Below are positions 15,675 to 25,600 of a stretch of DNA of 64,000 nt, piece by piece. The notes beneath the pieces were generated by a model, which worked only from the letters and a program-made list of their open reading frames with translations, did not search any database and was not told the origin of the DNA. This DNA comes from Streptosporangium roseum DSM 43021 (lineage in GTDB: Bacteria; Actinomycetota; Actinomycetes; Streptosporangiales; Streptosporangiaceae). The stretch's first letter is position 1. Each line of letters begins with the position of its first letter. The stretch covers positions 8,184,001-8,248,000 of the forward strand of contig NC_013595.1 of assembly GCF_000024865.1 (NCBI RefSeq), written 5' to 3'. The position numbers were made by a program, and so were the translations under genes.

Positions 15675-17225
15675 ATGCGAAACCGACCATCGCGTCTGCT
15701 GATGCTGGCAGTATCGCTCCTGCTCGCGGCCGTGGGCGCTCTCATCGCCCAGACTCCGGCCAACGCGGCCAACCTGCTCGTGAATCCGGACTTCGAGACC
15801 GGAACCCTCTCGCCCTGGTCCTGCGCCGGCGGGCTGGGGTCAGTGGTCAGTTCCCCGGTCCGCTCCGGCACGAAGGCGCTCGCCGGCGCGGCGAGTGGCT
15901 CCGACACCGCCCAATGCAGCCAGTCCGTGACCGTCCGGCCGAGCACCGCCTACACCTTGACCGCCTGGGTCCGCGGCAGCTACGTGTACCTCGGCGTGAA
16001 CGGCGGCGGGTCCACCTGGACCTCGTCGGCAACGGCATACACGCAGCTCACCGTCCCCTTCACCACCGCGGCCAACCAGACCACCGCCGTGATCTACCTG
16101 CACGGCTGGTACGGCCAGGGCACCTACTACGCCGACGACATGAGCTTCGACGGTCCCGGGGCCACGCCGTCCCCCTCGCCGACACCGACACCGACGCCGA
16201 CACCCACACCCACACCCACACCCACGCCGACACCCACACCTACGCCTACGCCGACACCCACACCAGGTACGACGTGCCCGGTGAAGTCGAGGCCGACCGG
16301 CAAGGTCCTCCACGGATACTGGGAGAACTGGGACGGCGCGTCGAATGGTGTGCACCCGCCGCTCGGCTGGATCCCGATCACCGACTCCCGCATCCAGGCC
16401 CACGGCTACAACGTGATCAACGCGGCGTTCCCGGTGATCCGCTCCGACGGCACCGCTCTGTGGGAAGACGGTATGGACTCCACCGTCAAGGTCGCCACCC
16501 CGGCCGAGATGTGCCAGGCCAAGGCCGCCGGTCTGACGATCCTGATGTCCATCGGCGGAGCGACCGCCGGAATCGACCTCAGCTCCAGCACCGTCGCCGA
16601 CCGCTTCGTCGCGACCATCGTGCCGATCCTCAAGAAGTACAACTTCGACGGCATCGACATCGACATCGAGACCGGCCTCAGCGGCAGCGGCAACATCAAC
16701 CAGCTGTCCGCGTCCCAGGCCAACCTCATCCGCATCATCGACGGCGTGCTCGCCCAGATGCCCGCCAACTTCGGCCTGACCATGGCCCCCGAGACGGCGT
16801 ACGTCACGGGCGGCAGCGTCACCTACGGCTCGATCTGGGGCGCGTACCTGCCGATCATCAAGAAGTACGCCGACAACGGCCGCCTCTGGTGGCTGAACAT
16901 GCAGTACTACAACGGAAGCATGTACGGCTGCTCCGGTGACTCCTACTCCGCGGGGACGGTTCAGGGATTCACCGCTCAGACCACCTGCCTGGACAAGGGG
17001 CTGGTCATCCAGGGCACCACGATCAGGGTCCCCTATGACAAGCAGGTCCCCGGCCTGCCCGCCCAGTCCGGAGCGGGAGGCGGCTACATGGCGCCCTCCC
17101 TGGTGAGCCAGAGCTGGAACAGCTTCGGCGGCAACCTCAAGGGTCTGATGACCTGGTCCATCAACTGGGACGGGTCGAAGGGCTGGACGTTCGGCGACAA
17201 CGTCAAGGGCCTGCAAGGTCGCTGA
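15675..17225 (+). CDS. Secreted GH18 chitinase with N-terminal carbohydrate-binding module
   Basis: A 516-residue secreted enzyme for hydrolysing chitin. Residues 1-32 are a Sec signal (cut after ANA); residues 33-160 form a jelly-roll CBM (NLLVNPDFETGTLSPW...YYADDMSFDG, CBM4/9/16-like); then a Pro-Thr linker of about 40 residues; then a GH18 barrel starting VLHGYWENWDG. LMSIGG and DGIDIDIE (DxxDxDxE with the proton-donor Glu near residue 335) are the GH18 hallmarks, followed by MAPET, MQYYN and GLMTWSINWDG. ATG 15675 has GGGAGA five bases upstream. The DasR-like site upstream and a strong hairpin downstream make it a self-contained unit. Confidence 0.95.
   Translation: MRNRPSRLLMLAVSLLLAAVGALIAQTPANAANLLVNPDFETGTLSPWSCAGGLGSVVSSPVRSGTKALAGAASGSDTAQCSQSVTVRPSTAYTLTAWVRGSYVYLGVNGGGSTWTSSATAYTQLTVPFTTAANQTTAVIYLHGWYGQGTYYADDMSFDGPGATPSPSPTPTPTPTPTPTPTPTPTPTPTPTPTPTPGTTCPVKSRPTGKVLHGYWENWDGASNGVHPPLGWIPITDSRIQAHGYNVINAAFPVIRSDGTALWEDGMDSTVKVATPAEMCQAKAAGLTILMSIGGATAGIDLSSSTVADRFVATIVPILKKYNFDGIDIDIETGLSGSGNINQLSASQANLIRIIDGVLAQMPANFGLTMAPETAYVTGGSVTYGSIWGAYLPIIKKYADNGRLWWLNMQYYNGSMYGCSGDSYSAGTVQGFTAQTTCLDKGLVIQGTTIRVPYDKQVPGLPAQSGAGGGYMAPSLVSQSWNSFGGNLKGLMTWSINWDGSKGWTFGDNVKGLQGR
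16170..16266 (+). repeat. ACACCC-type repeat coding the Pro-Thr linker
   Basis: Tandem CCGACA/CCCACA hexamers code a (PT)n linker of the chitinase between the binding module and the catalytic barrel. Such tracts can vary in length by slippage. Confidence 0.9.
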
Positions 17226-17266
17226 CCGGTGTGCCCGGCCGGACCTGCCGGTACGGGCCCCGGGCG

Positions 17267-17305
17267 GCACGCCGCCCCGGCTGCGCACGAGCCGGGGCGG
17301 CGTGC
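17267..17305 (+). terminator. Chitinase terminator hairpin
   Basis: A perfect 16-bp GC-rich stem (17267-17282 with 17290-17305) and 7-base loop lies about 40 bases after the chitinase stop. Confidence 0.85.
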
Positions 17306-17310
17306 ACTCC

Positions 17311-17374
17311 CGTCCCTGAACGCCGCACGCTCACGGCGTGATCGTCCCTGAACGCCGCACCCTCCCGGCGTGAT
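17311..17374. repeat. Two 32-bp direct repeats, each a small hairpin
   Basis: Copies at 17311-17342 and 17343-17374 differ at two bases and each contains CGCCG...CGGCG. They sit between the converging chitinase and kinase genes and end 7 bp before the kinase stop, so they may serve as its terminator. Confidence 0.85.
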
Positions 17375-17381
17375 CGGTCTC

Positions 17382-19376
17382 TCAGTTCCTCGTGTAGCGC
17401 GGCACGAAACGTCCGTTGTTCCCCTCCAGCTCGTCGGCCGGGATGTCCACGAGAGTCCGGACGACCTTTCCCTTCGCGTTCACGACGACGACCCGGCGAG
17501 GGTCCTTCGTCCGGTCGACCAGGATGACGTGGGCGTCGTTGTACCAGCCGATGAGCGTGTTCGCCGCGGGAACCGGGACCGTGGCCCGTCGCCGGCCGGT
17601 CACGGTGTCCCACAGGCACGCGGCCGCGCGGCGGTCAGGGCAGGCCGTGACGAACTGCTTCCCCGCCGGAGAGAACGTGTTCTCGTTGCTGCTGGGTTCA
17701 CCCACGGCCGGGATGGTGCGGACGGTCTTTCCCCTCAGGTCGAAGAAGCGCAGCCCGGCGCCCGAGCCACTCGGGAAGCGCACGGCGACGGTGGACTCGC
17801 CGGGGGCCCACATGAAGGGGAACGCGCCGATCCCGCCCGTGTCGACCGAGACGGCCGTCGCCTTGGCCGTCGCCACGTCGACGATGACGAACCCGAGGAC
17901 CTGCCTCGTGCCGACGGACCGGTCGTAGGTCGTCAACAGGACCCGCCTGCTGTCCGAGGACCAGTACGGGTTGTAGTTGGCCATCGGCTTGCTCACCGTG
18001 TGCACCAGGAACTCCTGGCCGGTGGCCTGTTTGATCAGCCGTATGGAGTCGCGGGGGCCCGGCGTGTTCGCCTTGACCCAGGGCAGGACCGCCGTCCAGG
18101 CCCCGTCCGGCGAGACCAGCGGCTCCTGGTAGGGACCGATCGACTGGAACTCCCCGCTCTTCGCGTCTCGCGCGTAGGAGCTCGAAACGTCCTTCCGGAG
18201 GTGCATGTAGGACGTTATGCGTACCGGGTCTCCGGGGTTCTCGTGCATCCTCAACTTCAGCTCGGGGAGCCGGATCTCCCTGGCCGGGGCGGCGGGCGCA
18301 TCCGTGACCTCCCGGATGACGGCCGGAGAGGGAGGTGCGGAAACCTTCGCGTCATCGAGGACAGAGCCGCGGACCACGGCGTACACCGCCCCGCCGGAGA
18401 GCAGCGCCACCGCCACGGCCACCCCGGCGAGGAGCGTTCTCCCGCGATCTCGCCTGATGAGCGGCGCGGCGGCGAGCTCGGGGCGCTCGGGGCTCCCGGA
18501 GGCGACGGCCGTACCCGCCGTGAGCAGATCGCCGTCCAGGCGCCGCTCGCGTGCGCCCAGGAGGCGCAGGAGCGCGTCTTTCGCGGCGGGGCGCTGTCCG
18601 GGATCCTTGGACAGACACTCCCCCACGAGATCGCGCAGGTCACCGTCGAGGTCGCCGAGGTCGGGGTCCCTGTGCAGGATCCGGTTGACGATCGCCGGGA
18701 GCGAGTCCACGCCGAACGGCGGCTTTCCGGTGGCCGCGAACACCATGGTCGAGCCCCAGGCGAACAGGTCCGCGGGCGGTCCCACCAGAGCGGATTCGAG
18801 CTGCTCCGGCGCCATGTACGGCGGTGTGCCCACCACGCCGGAACCGGTGGCCGAGGCGTCCAGCGCGCGGGCGATACCGAAGTCGATCACGCGGGGCCCG
18901 TCCCGGCCGAGCAGGACGTTGCTCGGCTTGAAGTCCCGGTGCACCACGCCCGCTCGGTGGATGGCGCTCAGCGCGGTCATCGTGCCCACGGCGAGTCTCC
19001 GCAGCCGGGCCTCCCGCAGCGGGCCTTCGGTGTCGACGACCTGCTGGAGCGTGGGTCCCGCGATGTATTCGCTGACGATGTAGGGCTGGGCGCCGAACAT
19101 GCCCGTCTCGACGACCTGGGCGGTGCAGAAGGGGGCCACCCGGCTCAGGATCTCGATCTCCCGGAGGGGGCCCGGCGCCGTGCCCGCCCGTCCGTCCTCC
19201 ATGCCCGGACCCTCCGTGCCCGGGCTCTGGCGCAGGAGCTTGACGGCGACGCGTTCCCCGGAGGGCGAGACGCCCAGGAAGACCGAGCCCTGGCCGCCTT
19301 CGCCGACCCGCCCGAGGAGTTCGTAGGCGCCGACGTACGAGGGGTCGTCCGCGCGCAGAGGAGCGAGGTCCGTCAT
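17382..19376 (-). CDS. Membrane Ser/Thr protein kinase with C-terminal propeller (active type)
   Basis: A 664-residue protein. Residues 15-275 are a Hanks-type kinase: VGEGGQGSVFLG loop, Lys46 (VAVKLL), catalytic loop HRDFKPSN with Asp148, Lys150 and Asn153, VIDFGIA with Asp165, and YMAPEQLE. Basic residues and one transmembrane helix (TLLAGVAVAVALLSGGAVYAVV) follow near 310-330. The extracellular part has repeating WSSDSRRVLLT and FSPAGKQFV motifs of a WD40/TolB-like beta-propeller. It probably senses an outside ligand and phosphorylates cytoplasmic proteins. Its start is 7 bases after the stop of the paralogue upstream, so the two are co-transcribed. Confidence 0.92.
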   Translation of the reverse strand: MTDLAPLRADDPSYVGAYELLGRVGEGGQGSVFLGVSPSGERVAVKLLRQSPGTEGPGMEDGRAGTAPGPLREIEILSRVAPFCTAQVVETGMFGAQPYIVSEYIAGPTLQQVVDTEGPLREARLRRLAVGTMTALSAIHRAGVVHRDFKPSNVLLGRDGPRVIDFGIARALDASATGSGVVGTPPYMAPEQLESALVGPPADLFAWGSTMVFAATGKPPFGVDSLPAIVNRILHRDPDLGDLDGDLRDLVGECLSKDPGQRPAAKDALLRLLGARERRLDGDLLTAGTAVASGSPERPELAAAPLIRRDRGRTLLAGVAVAVALLSGGAVYAVVRGSVLDDAKVSAPPSPAVIREVTDAPAAPAREIRLPELKLRMHENPGDPVRITSYMHLRKDVSSSYARDAKSGEFQSIGPYQEPLVSPDGAWTAVLPWVKANTPGPRDSIRLIKQATGQEFLVHTVSKPMANYNPYWSSDSRRVLLTTYDRSVGTRQVLGFVIVDVATAKATAVSVDTGGIGAFPFMWAPGESTVAVRFPSGSGAGLRFFDLRGKTVRTIPAVGEPSSNENTFSPAGKQFVTACPDRRAAACLWDTVTGRRRATVPVPAANTLIGWYNDAHVILVDRTKDPRRVVVVNAKGKVVRTLVDIPADELEGNNGRFVPRYTRN

Positions 19377-19383
19377 GGCCGGC

Positions 19384-21405
19384 TTACTTCCGGGCGAATC
19401 TGAACTGGACGAGCTTGGCGTTCTTCTTGGTGATCTCGGCCAGGGCGCGGACCACCTTGCCGTGGAGATCCACGACGACGTATCTGTAGGGGTCCTTCCG
19501 TGGATCGCGGACGATCAGGTGGTGATCGTCCCACCAGCCCACTATCGCGGTGTCGCCGTCCCAGATCGGGACCGAGGCCGTCCTGTTGCCGGTCTTGACA
19601 TCCCACACGCATCCGGCGCTCAGCTTGCCCTTGTTCTCCGGGCAGTAGGTGTAGAAACGCGTGCCCGAAGGGGAGAAGATCCCGGGACCGGGGATCAGCC
19701 CCACCCAGGGCATGGTGCGCACGACCTTCCCGCTCTGGTCGCGGAACCGCAGTCCGAAGGCCGGCTTCTTGTGCTCGTAGGCGCCGACGACAAGGGTTCC
19801 GTCGGGGCTCCAGTCGAAGTTGCCGTAGCCGTCCCGCTGGTCGTCGGTCTTGACGACGGTCGCCCTGCGGGTGCCGACGTCCACGACGACGAACCCCGCG
19901 GGATACTGCACCTCCTGCTTCACGTCGAACTCGTAGAAGGTGAGGAGCAACCGCCGGCTGTCCGGGCTCCACGTCCCCGAAAGCCCTCTCAGCGGCTGCT
20001 TGAGCGTGTCCACCGAGAACTTCTCGCCGGTGGCCCGGTTGATGAAGGTGACGTAGTCATAGCTCGACGCGGCGAACTTGAGCCAGGGGTTGACCGCGAC
20101 CCACTTGCCGTCCGGTGAGACCGTGGGGTCGCCGAAGTCGGCGTTCTGCGCGATCAGGCGGAACGCCTCACCGCCCGGCTCGCGCGCGTATGTGCTGTAG
20201 ACCGGCCCTTTGTTGTCGGTGATGAAGTAAGAGACCAGCCGGACCGGGTCCGCCGGGTTCTCGTGCAGCGTGAACCTCGCTCCCGGAGCCTTCACCTCCT
20301 TCGTGGCCGCCGGAGGAGGGGTCGGTGACGCCTCGATGACGACGGAGGACGGGGAGGGGACAGGGGTGGGAGACGGCGCGGCCACCGGGACGGGAGCCGC
20401 GCGGGGTGTCAACGCGTAGACGGCCCCGCCCGAGACGAGCGCGATGGCCACGGCGGCGGCGCCGAGAACCACCGAGCGGCGGCGCCGGCCCGGCTGGGAC
20501 GGGGGCGGGAGCCGTACACGCGTGGCCGGATCGGGCGGCGGGGCGGACCGGAGATCCGGGCCGGAGGGGGCCGGGACGGAGGGGACCGGCTCGGCGATCG
20601 CGAGGATCTGGGAGTGTCCGACCAGCCTGAGCAGGACGTCGCTCGCGGCAGGCCTGTTCCGGGGGTCCTTGGCCAGGCAGTCGGCCACCAGGCCACGGAG
20701 ATCGTCGTCCAGGACGGTGAGGTCCGGATCGCTCCCGAGGACCCGATTGATCGTCCCCGACATGGAACCCGCCTCGAAGGGCGACCGCCCGGATGCCGCG
20801 AAGAGCATGGTGGCGCCCCACGCGAACAGATCGGCCGCCGGCCCCACGGGTTCGCCTTCCAGCTGCTCCGGCGTCAGGTAGGCGGGCATGCCGACCGACC
20901 GCGTGGTGCTGGCGGCACTGGCGTCGAGCGCCTCGGCGATGCCGAAGTCGACCACTCTCGGCCCGTCCGGGCCGAGCAGCACGCTGCCCGGGTTGAAGTC
21001 GCGATGGACGATCCCGGCCTGATGGATGGCGACCAGGGCCGTCATCGTGCCGATGGCGAGCCGGTACAGCGCCGCGCCGCGCAGCGGACCGTCGTCCTCG
21101 ACGGCCTTGCGCAGGGTGGGGCCGTCGATGTATTCGCTGACCACGTACGGCCGATCGCCCGCCAGGCCGGTCTCGACGACCTGCGCGGTGCAGAAGGCGG
21201 ACACCTGCCGCAGTTCCTCGACCTTGCGCAGGAACCGTTCGCTCCCGGTCAGGTCGGCGTGAACGAGCTTGACGGCGACCTGCTCCCCTTCCGGCCCCGT
21301 CCCCAGATAGACGGTGCTCTTCCCGCCCTCACTGAGCTTTCCGACAATCCGGTATACGCCTAAATAAGGAGGATCATCCGAGCGAAGGGGGTCGACCTCC
21401 GGCAT
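19384..21405 (-). CDS. Membrane Ser/Thr kinase paralogue with degraded catalytic loop
   Basis: A 673-residue paralogue of the next gene with the same order: kinase (15-275), Pro/Ser-rich juxtamembrane segment, one TM helix (VVLGAAAVAIALVSGGAVYAL), a Pro/Ser/Thr stalk, and a WD40/TolB-like propeller (TWSPDSRRLLLT, DWSPDGTLVV). Lys46, HRD Asp136 and DFG Asp153 remain, but the catalytic loop reads HRDFNPGS where the usual is HRDxKxxN: Lys becomes Asn138 and the Mg-binding Asn becomes Ser141. Weak activity or a pseudokinase role is likely, perhaps as partner of the downstream kinase. It is first in the two-gene operon. Confidence 0.9.
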   Translation of the reverse strand: MPEVDPLRSDDPPYLGVYRIVGKLSEGGKSTVYLGTGPEGEQVAVKLVHADLTGSERFLRKVEELRQVSAFCTAQVVETGLAGDRPYVVSEYIDGPTLRKAVEDDGPLRGAALYRLAIGTMTALVAIHQAGIVHRDFNPGSVLLGPDGPRVVDFGIAEALDASAASTTRSVGMPAYLTPEQLEGEPVGPAADLFAWGATMLFAASGRSPFEAGSMSGTINRVLGSDPDLTVLDDDLRGLVADCLAKDPRNRPAASDVLLRLVGHSQILAIAEPVPSVPAPSGPDLRSAPPPDPATRVRLPPPSQPGRRRRSVVLGAAAVAIALVSGGAVYALTPRAAPVPVAAPSPTPVPSPSSVVIEASPTPPPAATKEVKAPGARFTLHENPADPVRLVSYFITDNKGPVYSTYAREPGGEAFRLIAQNADFGDPTVSPDGKWVAVNPWLKFAASSYDYVTFINRATGEKFSVDTLKQPLRGLSGTWSPDSRRLLLTFYEFDVKQEVQYPAGFVVVDVGTRRATVVKTDDQRDGYGNFDWSPDGTLVVGAYEHKKPAFGLRFRDQSGKVVRTMPWVGLIPGPGIFSPSGTRFYTYCPENKGKLSAGCVWDVKTGNRTASVPIWDGDTAIVGWWDDHHLIVRDPRKDPYRYVVVDLHGKVVRALAEITKKNAKLVQFRFARK

Positions 21406-21748
21406 ATCGGGCTTCTCCTTAAAAAGCTCGTCTGCAGATCATCAACTATCCACACAGATCTCCATGACGGCAAGCCCATCGCATCCTGTCGCGGACGGAA
21501 AGGCTTCCACAGAAAAGATCTCAGGTAATAGCGAAATAGGTGAAATCTACGCCTGCCGTCGGTCACTCGATCACTCGATCAGTCCGTCACCTCTCCTCCG
21601 TCTCGCTCCGGCTCGCTCCGTCGCGCTCCATCTTGCTTCGGCTCGCTCCGGCTCGCAGCGGGGAGCGCGACCGCGGCGGGACGGCTCGGGCGGACCCGGC
21701 CGGCGCGCGGCGCGCACGGGCGCGCCACCGCCTGCCTCCTCCGCCCCG
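21406..21748. other. Upstream region of the kinase operon with short repeats
   Basis: The part up to about 21560 is less GC-rich and should hold the operon promoter. From about 21600 to 21665 imperfect GGCTCGCTCCG-type repeats occur. No gene is evident. Confidence 0.5.
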
Positions 21749-22402
21749 TCACTCGCCGGTGCCGCCGGGGCTGGGAGCGGGGCTCATGGTTCCCTCATGA
21801 CCGGGGCCCATGCTGCCACCCGGGCTGGGGCTCATGGTCTCGCCCGGGCTGGGGCTCATGGTGCCACTGGGGCTGGGGCTGGGGCTCATGGTGCCGCCAC
21901 GGGCTTTCCGGAGCAGGTTCAGGTGCTCCCGCACCACCGGCCTGGCGTCCTCGGCGAGCTGCTTCACCTCGGGAGAGGAACCTTCGCTCAGCTCCTGGTC
22001 CAGGCGTTCGAGGGTCTGGCGGTGGCCGCTGATCATCGCAGCCAGCCACACGTTGTCGAAGACCTGCCCGGTCAGCCTCGACAGCTCGGCGAGATCCTCG
22101 CGCTGGCTGGCATTCGGATTGTCGGGCAGCGGCACCTCGGCCTTCTGGGCCACCTGCCGTACGCTCTCGTCCAGCTTCGTATGGTCGTCGACCAGCATCT
22201 TCCCGAGGTCGCTTATGCTCCGGTCCGTCGATCTCTGTTGAGCGAGATTCCCCGCTTGGATCTCGGTCAGATCGACCCGATGCAACTGCACCAGAAACTT
22301 CTTGTCCTGCTCGTTGAGATCCGGCTGAGCGGCGACGGCTCCGGCGGTGCCGCCCAGCGTGACGGCCGCGACGGCCAGCAGGACGATAATCCTTCGGATC
22401 AT
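21749..22402 (-). CDS. Secreted DUF4142 protein with repetitive tail
   Basis: About 217 residues. A Sec signal (MIRRIIVLLAVAAVTLGGTAGAVAAQ) precedes a helical DUF4142 domain: DKKFLVQLHRVDLTEIQAGNLAQQRST, MLVDDHTKLDESVRQVAQKAEVPLP, and a final HLNLLRKA helix, a ferritin-like bundle of unknown function. The C-terminus is a tail of GTMSPSP-type repeats (five or so). ATG 22402 is chosen because earlier in-frame starts would put 17 residues ahead of an otherwise ideal signal peptide. A hairpin shared with the Rhs gene lies upstream. Confidence 0.85.
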   Translation of the reverse strand: MIRRIIVLLAVAAVTLGGTAGAVAAQPDLNEQDKKFLVQLHRVDLTEIQAGNLAQQRSTDRSISDLGKMLVDDHTKLDESVRQVAQKAEVPLPDNPNASQREDLAELSRLTGQVFDNVWLAAMISGHRQTLERLDQELSEGSSPEVKQLAEDARPVVREHLNLLRKARGGTMSPSPSPSGTMSPSPGETMSPSPGGSMGPGHEGTMSPAPSPGGTGE

Positions 22403-22570
22403 TGAATCCTCCATCAGCGCACGAGTGGAATAGGACTTTCTCCACATATGCACCGATATTCACTGATGTAGCAGTATTTAGGTGAAAATGCTGTTAAAGT
22501 CCGCCGAAAGGCGTCGGGCGGTTCCCGGACCGCACGCTGTCGCGCGGGCGCCGTCGCGGCGACAGGAAAA

Positions 22571-22606
22571 GCGGGCCCCGGCACACCATCGTGCGCCAGG
22601 GCCCGC
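22571..22606 (-). terminator. Hairpin downstream of the Rhs gene
   Basis: A stem of 16 positions (GCGGGCCC, then GGC and CAC blocks, with two mismatches) and a 4-base loop lies 38 bases past the Rhs stop codon. Confidence 0.7.
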
Positions 22607-22644
22607 TACCGTCCGCCCGGTTGCTCACCGGCTTCCGGATCGGG

Positions 22645-25600
22645 TCAGAAGAACCCTCCGAGACCGCCGAAGAGGTCGTCCAGCCCGCTCTGGTCGAAGA
22701 AACGGACCGTCCGGGCCGAGGTCTCGGCGATGGAGCCCGGCCTCGTCAGCCCAGGCTCCTGCTCCAGCGGCTTGTAGTCCTGTCTGATACCCCGCCCCGA
22801 GCCCGAGGGCCGCAACATGTTCGGCGGTGGCGCTCCATCCGGGTACATCTTCCCGTTGCGGAACACCGAGACGGACTGGGTCGGCTGTGACACGCCGTTG
22901 TTGCCGTACACCTGCCCCTCCCTCACGGCGGGCGAGCGGGTCGCCTTGGGTGGCGACTGCCGTTGGGCGGCCCTGTGGCTGGTCGGCCGGCTGGCGGGAC
23001 GCGGGCGGGAGGCCCTGGCCGGGAGCCTGGTCACGCGCCCGCCGGTCACCTTCCTCACGTGCGCCCTGGTCCGCCTCGCGGCCTGCCTGGACTGGCGCGC
23101 GGCCTTCGCGGCCCTGCGCTTGCGCGCCGCTTCGGCGGCCTTCCTGCGCATCTCCTCCGCCTTCTTCTTGGCCGCCTCCGCCTTCTTCCTCTTGGCGAGC
23201 TCCTTCGCCTTCCGCTTGGCCGCCTCCGCCGCTTTCTTCCTGGCCGCCGCGAGCGCCCTTCTCTTGGCCGCCTCGGCGGCTTTCTTCTTGGCCAGGGCGA
23301 TGGCCCGCTGCCTGGCCAGGCGGATGGCGGCCCGCCTGGCCGCCTGCTGGGCGAGCTTCCTGAGCAGCGCCCGCGCCGCGATCCTGGCCGCGATCCCGAC
23401 GACGAACCAGACGAGCTGCCCGTCGGGGTCGCTCATGGTGACGGGGCTGTTGTTGGCGTAGGCGTAGGCGTTGAGCTGCTGCGGATCCTCCACGTCGACG
23501 ACGGGGTCGACGGACAGGAACCGCCCGTTCCCGGGGTCGTACTCGCGGGCCCCGAGCTGGACGAGCCCGGTCGTCTGGTCCTTGACGCCTCCGACGAATC
23601 CGCGCTGGCCCGGCCACCACGGCGGCGGGGAGCCGCGATCCTCGCCGAACGGCGTCGTCCTCCGTACCGCCAGGTCGCCGTTGCCGGCGTTGAGGGCGGC
23701 CTGAGCCGTGCCCTGGTGGTCGGAGGCCAGGAAGTAGACCTGGTTGTCGGGCGTGCGCACCGCCACCGGCTCGCCGTTGACGGTGTAGTAGCGGGTGCAC
23801 TCGACGACGCCCTTGGCGTTGTCGAGCCGCAGCTCCATGTCGTCGATGTAGAGCGTCGAGTCCGCCGGCGTCTTGCGGAGCAGCCGGCCGCCGTCGGCGT
23901 CGTACACGAACGAGGTGGTCCTGCCCGCCTCGGCCACCGACTCCAGGTTGCCCTCGGCGTCCCAGACCAGGGTCTGGCCGGCGGTTCCGACCTTGCGCCC
24001 GGTGGTGTTCCCCGCCGCGTCGTAGGTGAACGTGTCCGTCCCCACCGACTGGAGGGCGTGCGGCTGCTTCTCGCCGGCCTTGGGGTAGGTGGAGGTGCGG
24101 ACGGACTCCGGGCGTCCGCCGAACGCGTGCCGAGTCTCCTTGATCCGATTCCCGGTGACGTCGTAGGCGTAGCTGGTCGCGTACGGCGCCACACCGCCGA
24201 TCCTGTCCGACCGCGGCGAACCGCTCGCGCAGTCGTCGGTGGCCGTCCACGCCGAGGTCAGGCGGCGCAGATGGTCGTAGGTGAAGCACTGGGTGTCCCT
24301 CGGCTGGCCGCCCGCCGTATCGGTGATCCTGGTGATGTTGCCGGCGGGGTCGTAGGCGTAGTTGAGATCCAGGTCGGCCGACGGGGCGGACTCGCGGTCC
24401 AGCCGCGTCCGGGTCAGCCGCTGGGTGCTCTCGTCGTGGGTGTAGGTGAGCCAGCTCTTCCTGCCGCCCGTGCTCAGCTCGTACTGCAGGGTCTCGCCGA
24501 GCTTGGAGTAGCGGGCGGCCGTGACGTACGACGACAGGCCGGTGACCTTGGTCGGCTGGCCCAGCCCGTCGTAGGTGTAGACGACCGATTCCGCCTCCAG
24601 CCCGCCCGCGGCCGGGAAGCTGACCGACTGGATCTGGTCGTCGAGGGTGTAGCGGGAGTTGAGCACGTACGATCCGGCCAGCTTGCCTTCCCGCGCCGGG
24701 ACGGTGACGGTCTGCCGCAGGGCGCGGTACTCGGCGTCGATCACGTTGATCTCGGCCTTGTACGCCTCACCGCCGAGGTAGCGGATGCTGGCGTTCAGAT
24801 GCCCCTTGGCCAGCGCGTCGTACTTCCACTCCGCGAGCAGCGGGCCGTCCTTGGAGCCCTCGTGGGTCTCCAGCTTGCGGCCCAGCGCGTCGTAGACGTA
24901 CGCGAGGGTCCTGCCGCGGGCGTCGGTGGAGGTGAGCATCTCGTCGGCGTCGTTGTAGGTGAACGTGGTGACGCCCTTGTCGGGGTCCTCGGTCCTGATC
25001 TCCCGTCCGCGCAGGTCGTAGGTGTGCCGCCACACGTTGCCGGCGGGGTCGGTCACGCTGGCCAGCCGGCCAGCGTCGTCGTAGGTGTACTTGGTCGCGT
25101 CGTACTCGCCGGTCGGCGTGGCGCCCCTGTACTGCCGCAGCTCGATGAGCCGGTCGTCGGCGTCGCCGATGCGGGTGACGGCGGTGCCGCCGGGGGGAGG
25201 CGTGATGTGCACCCGGTCGCCCTGCTGCGCGGCCGTGGCCCGCCACTTCTCCACGCCCTTGACCCGGAAGGTCTGGGCGCCGACCTCGCCGACCCCGTCG
25301 TAGACGTAGCCGATCTGGCTGGGCACGTCCGCGTCCGCCACGCCGAGCAGGTCGGTGGACGGCTCGCCGGGGCTGAAGTAGCCGCTGTTGCTCCTGGCCA
25401 CCTCGCCGAGCGAGTTGTAGAAGGTGTCGGTGATCGTGCGCCCGTCGCGCAGCGCGGGGTCCTGCGTCTGGTCGTCGCGCGGCGCGGGCTCCTGGGTCTG
25501 CCGGCTGCGCAGCAGGCCGTCGTAGAGCTCGTGGCTGGTGGTGTAGCCGCCGTCGGCCCGCAGGGTCCTGGTGGTGACGACGTTGGGCCCGTCGGTACGC

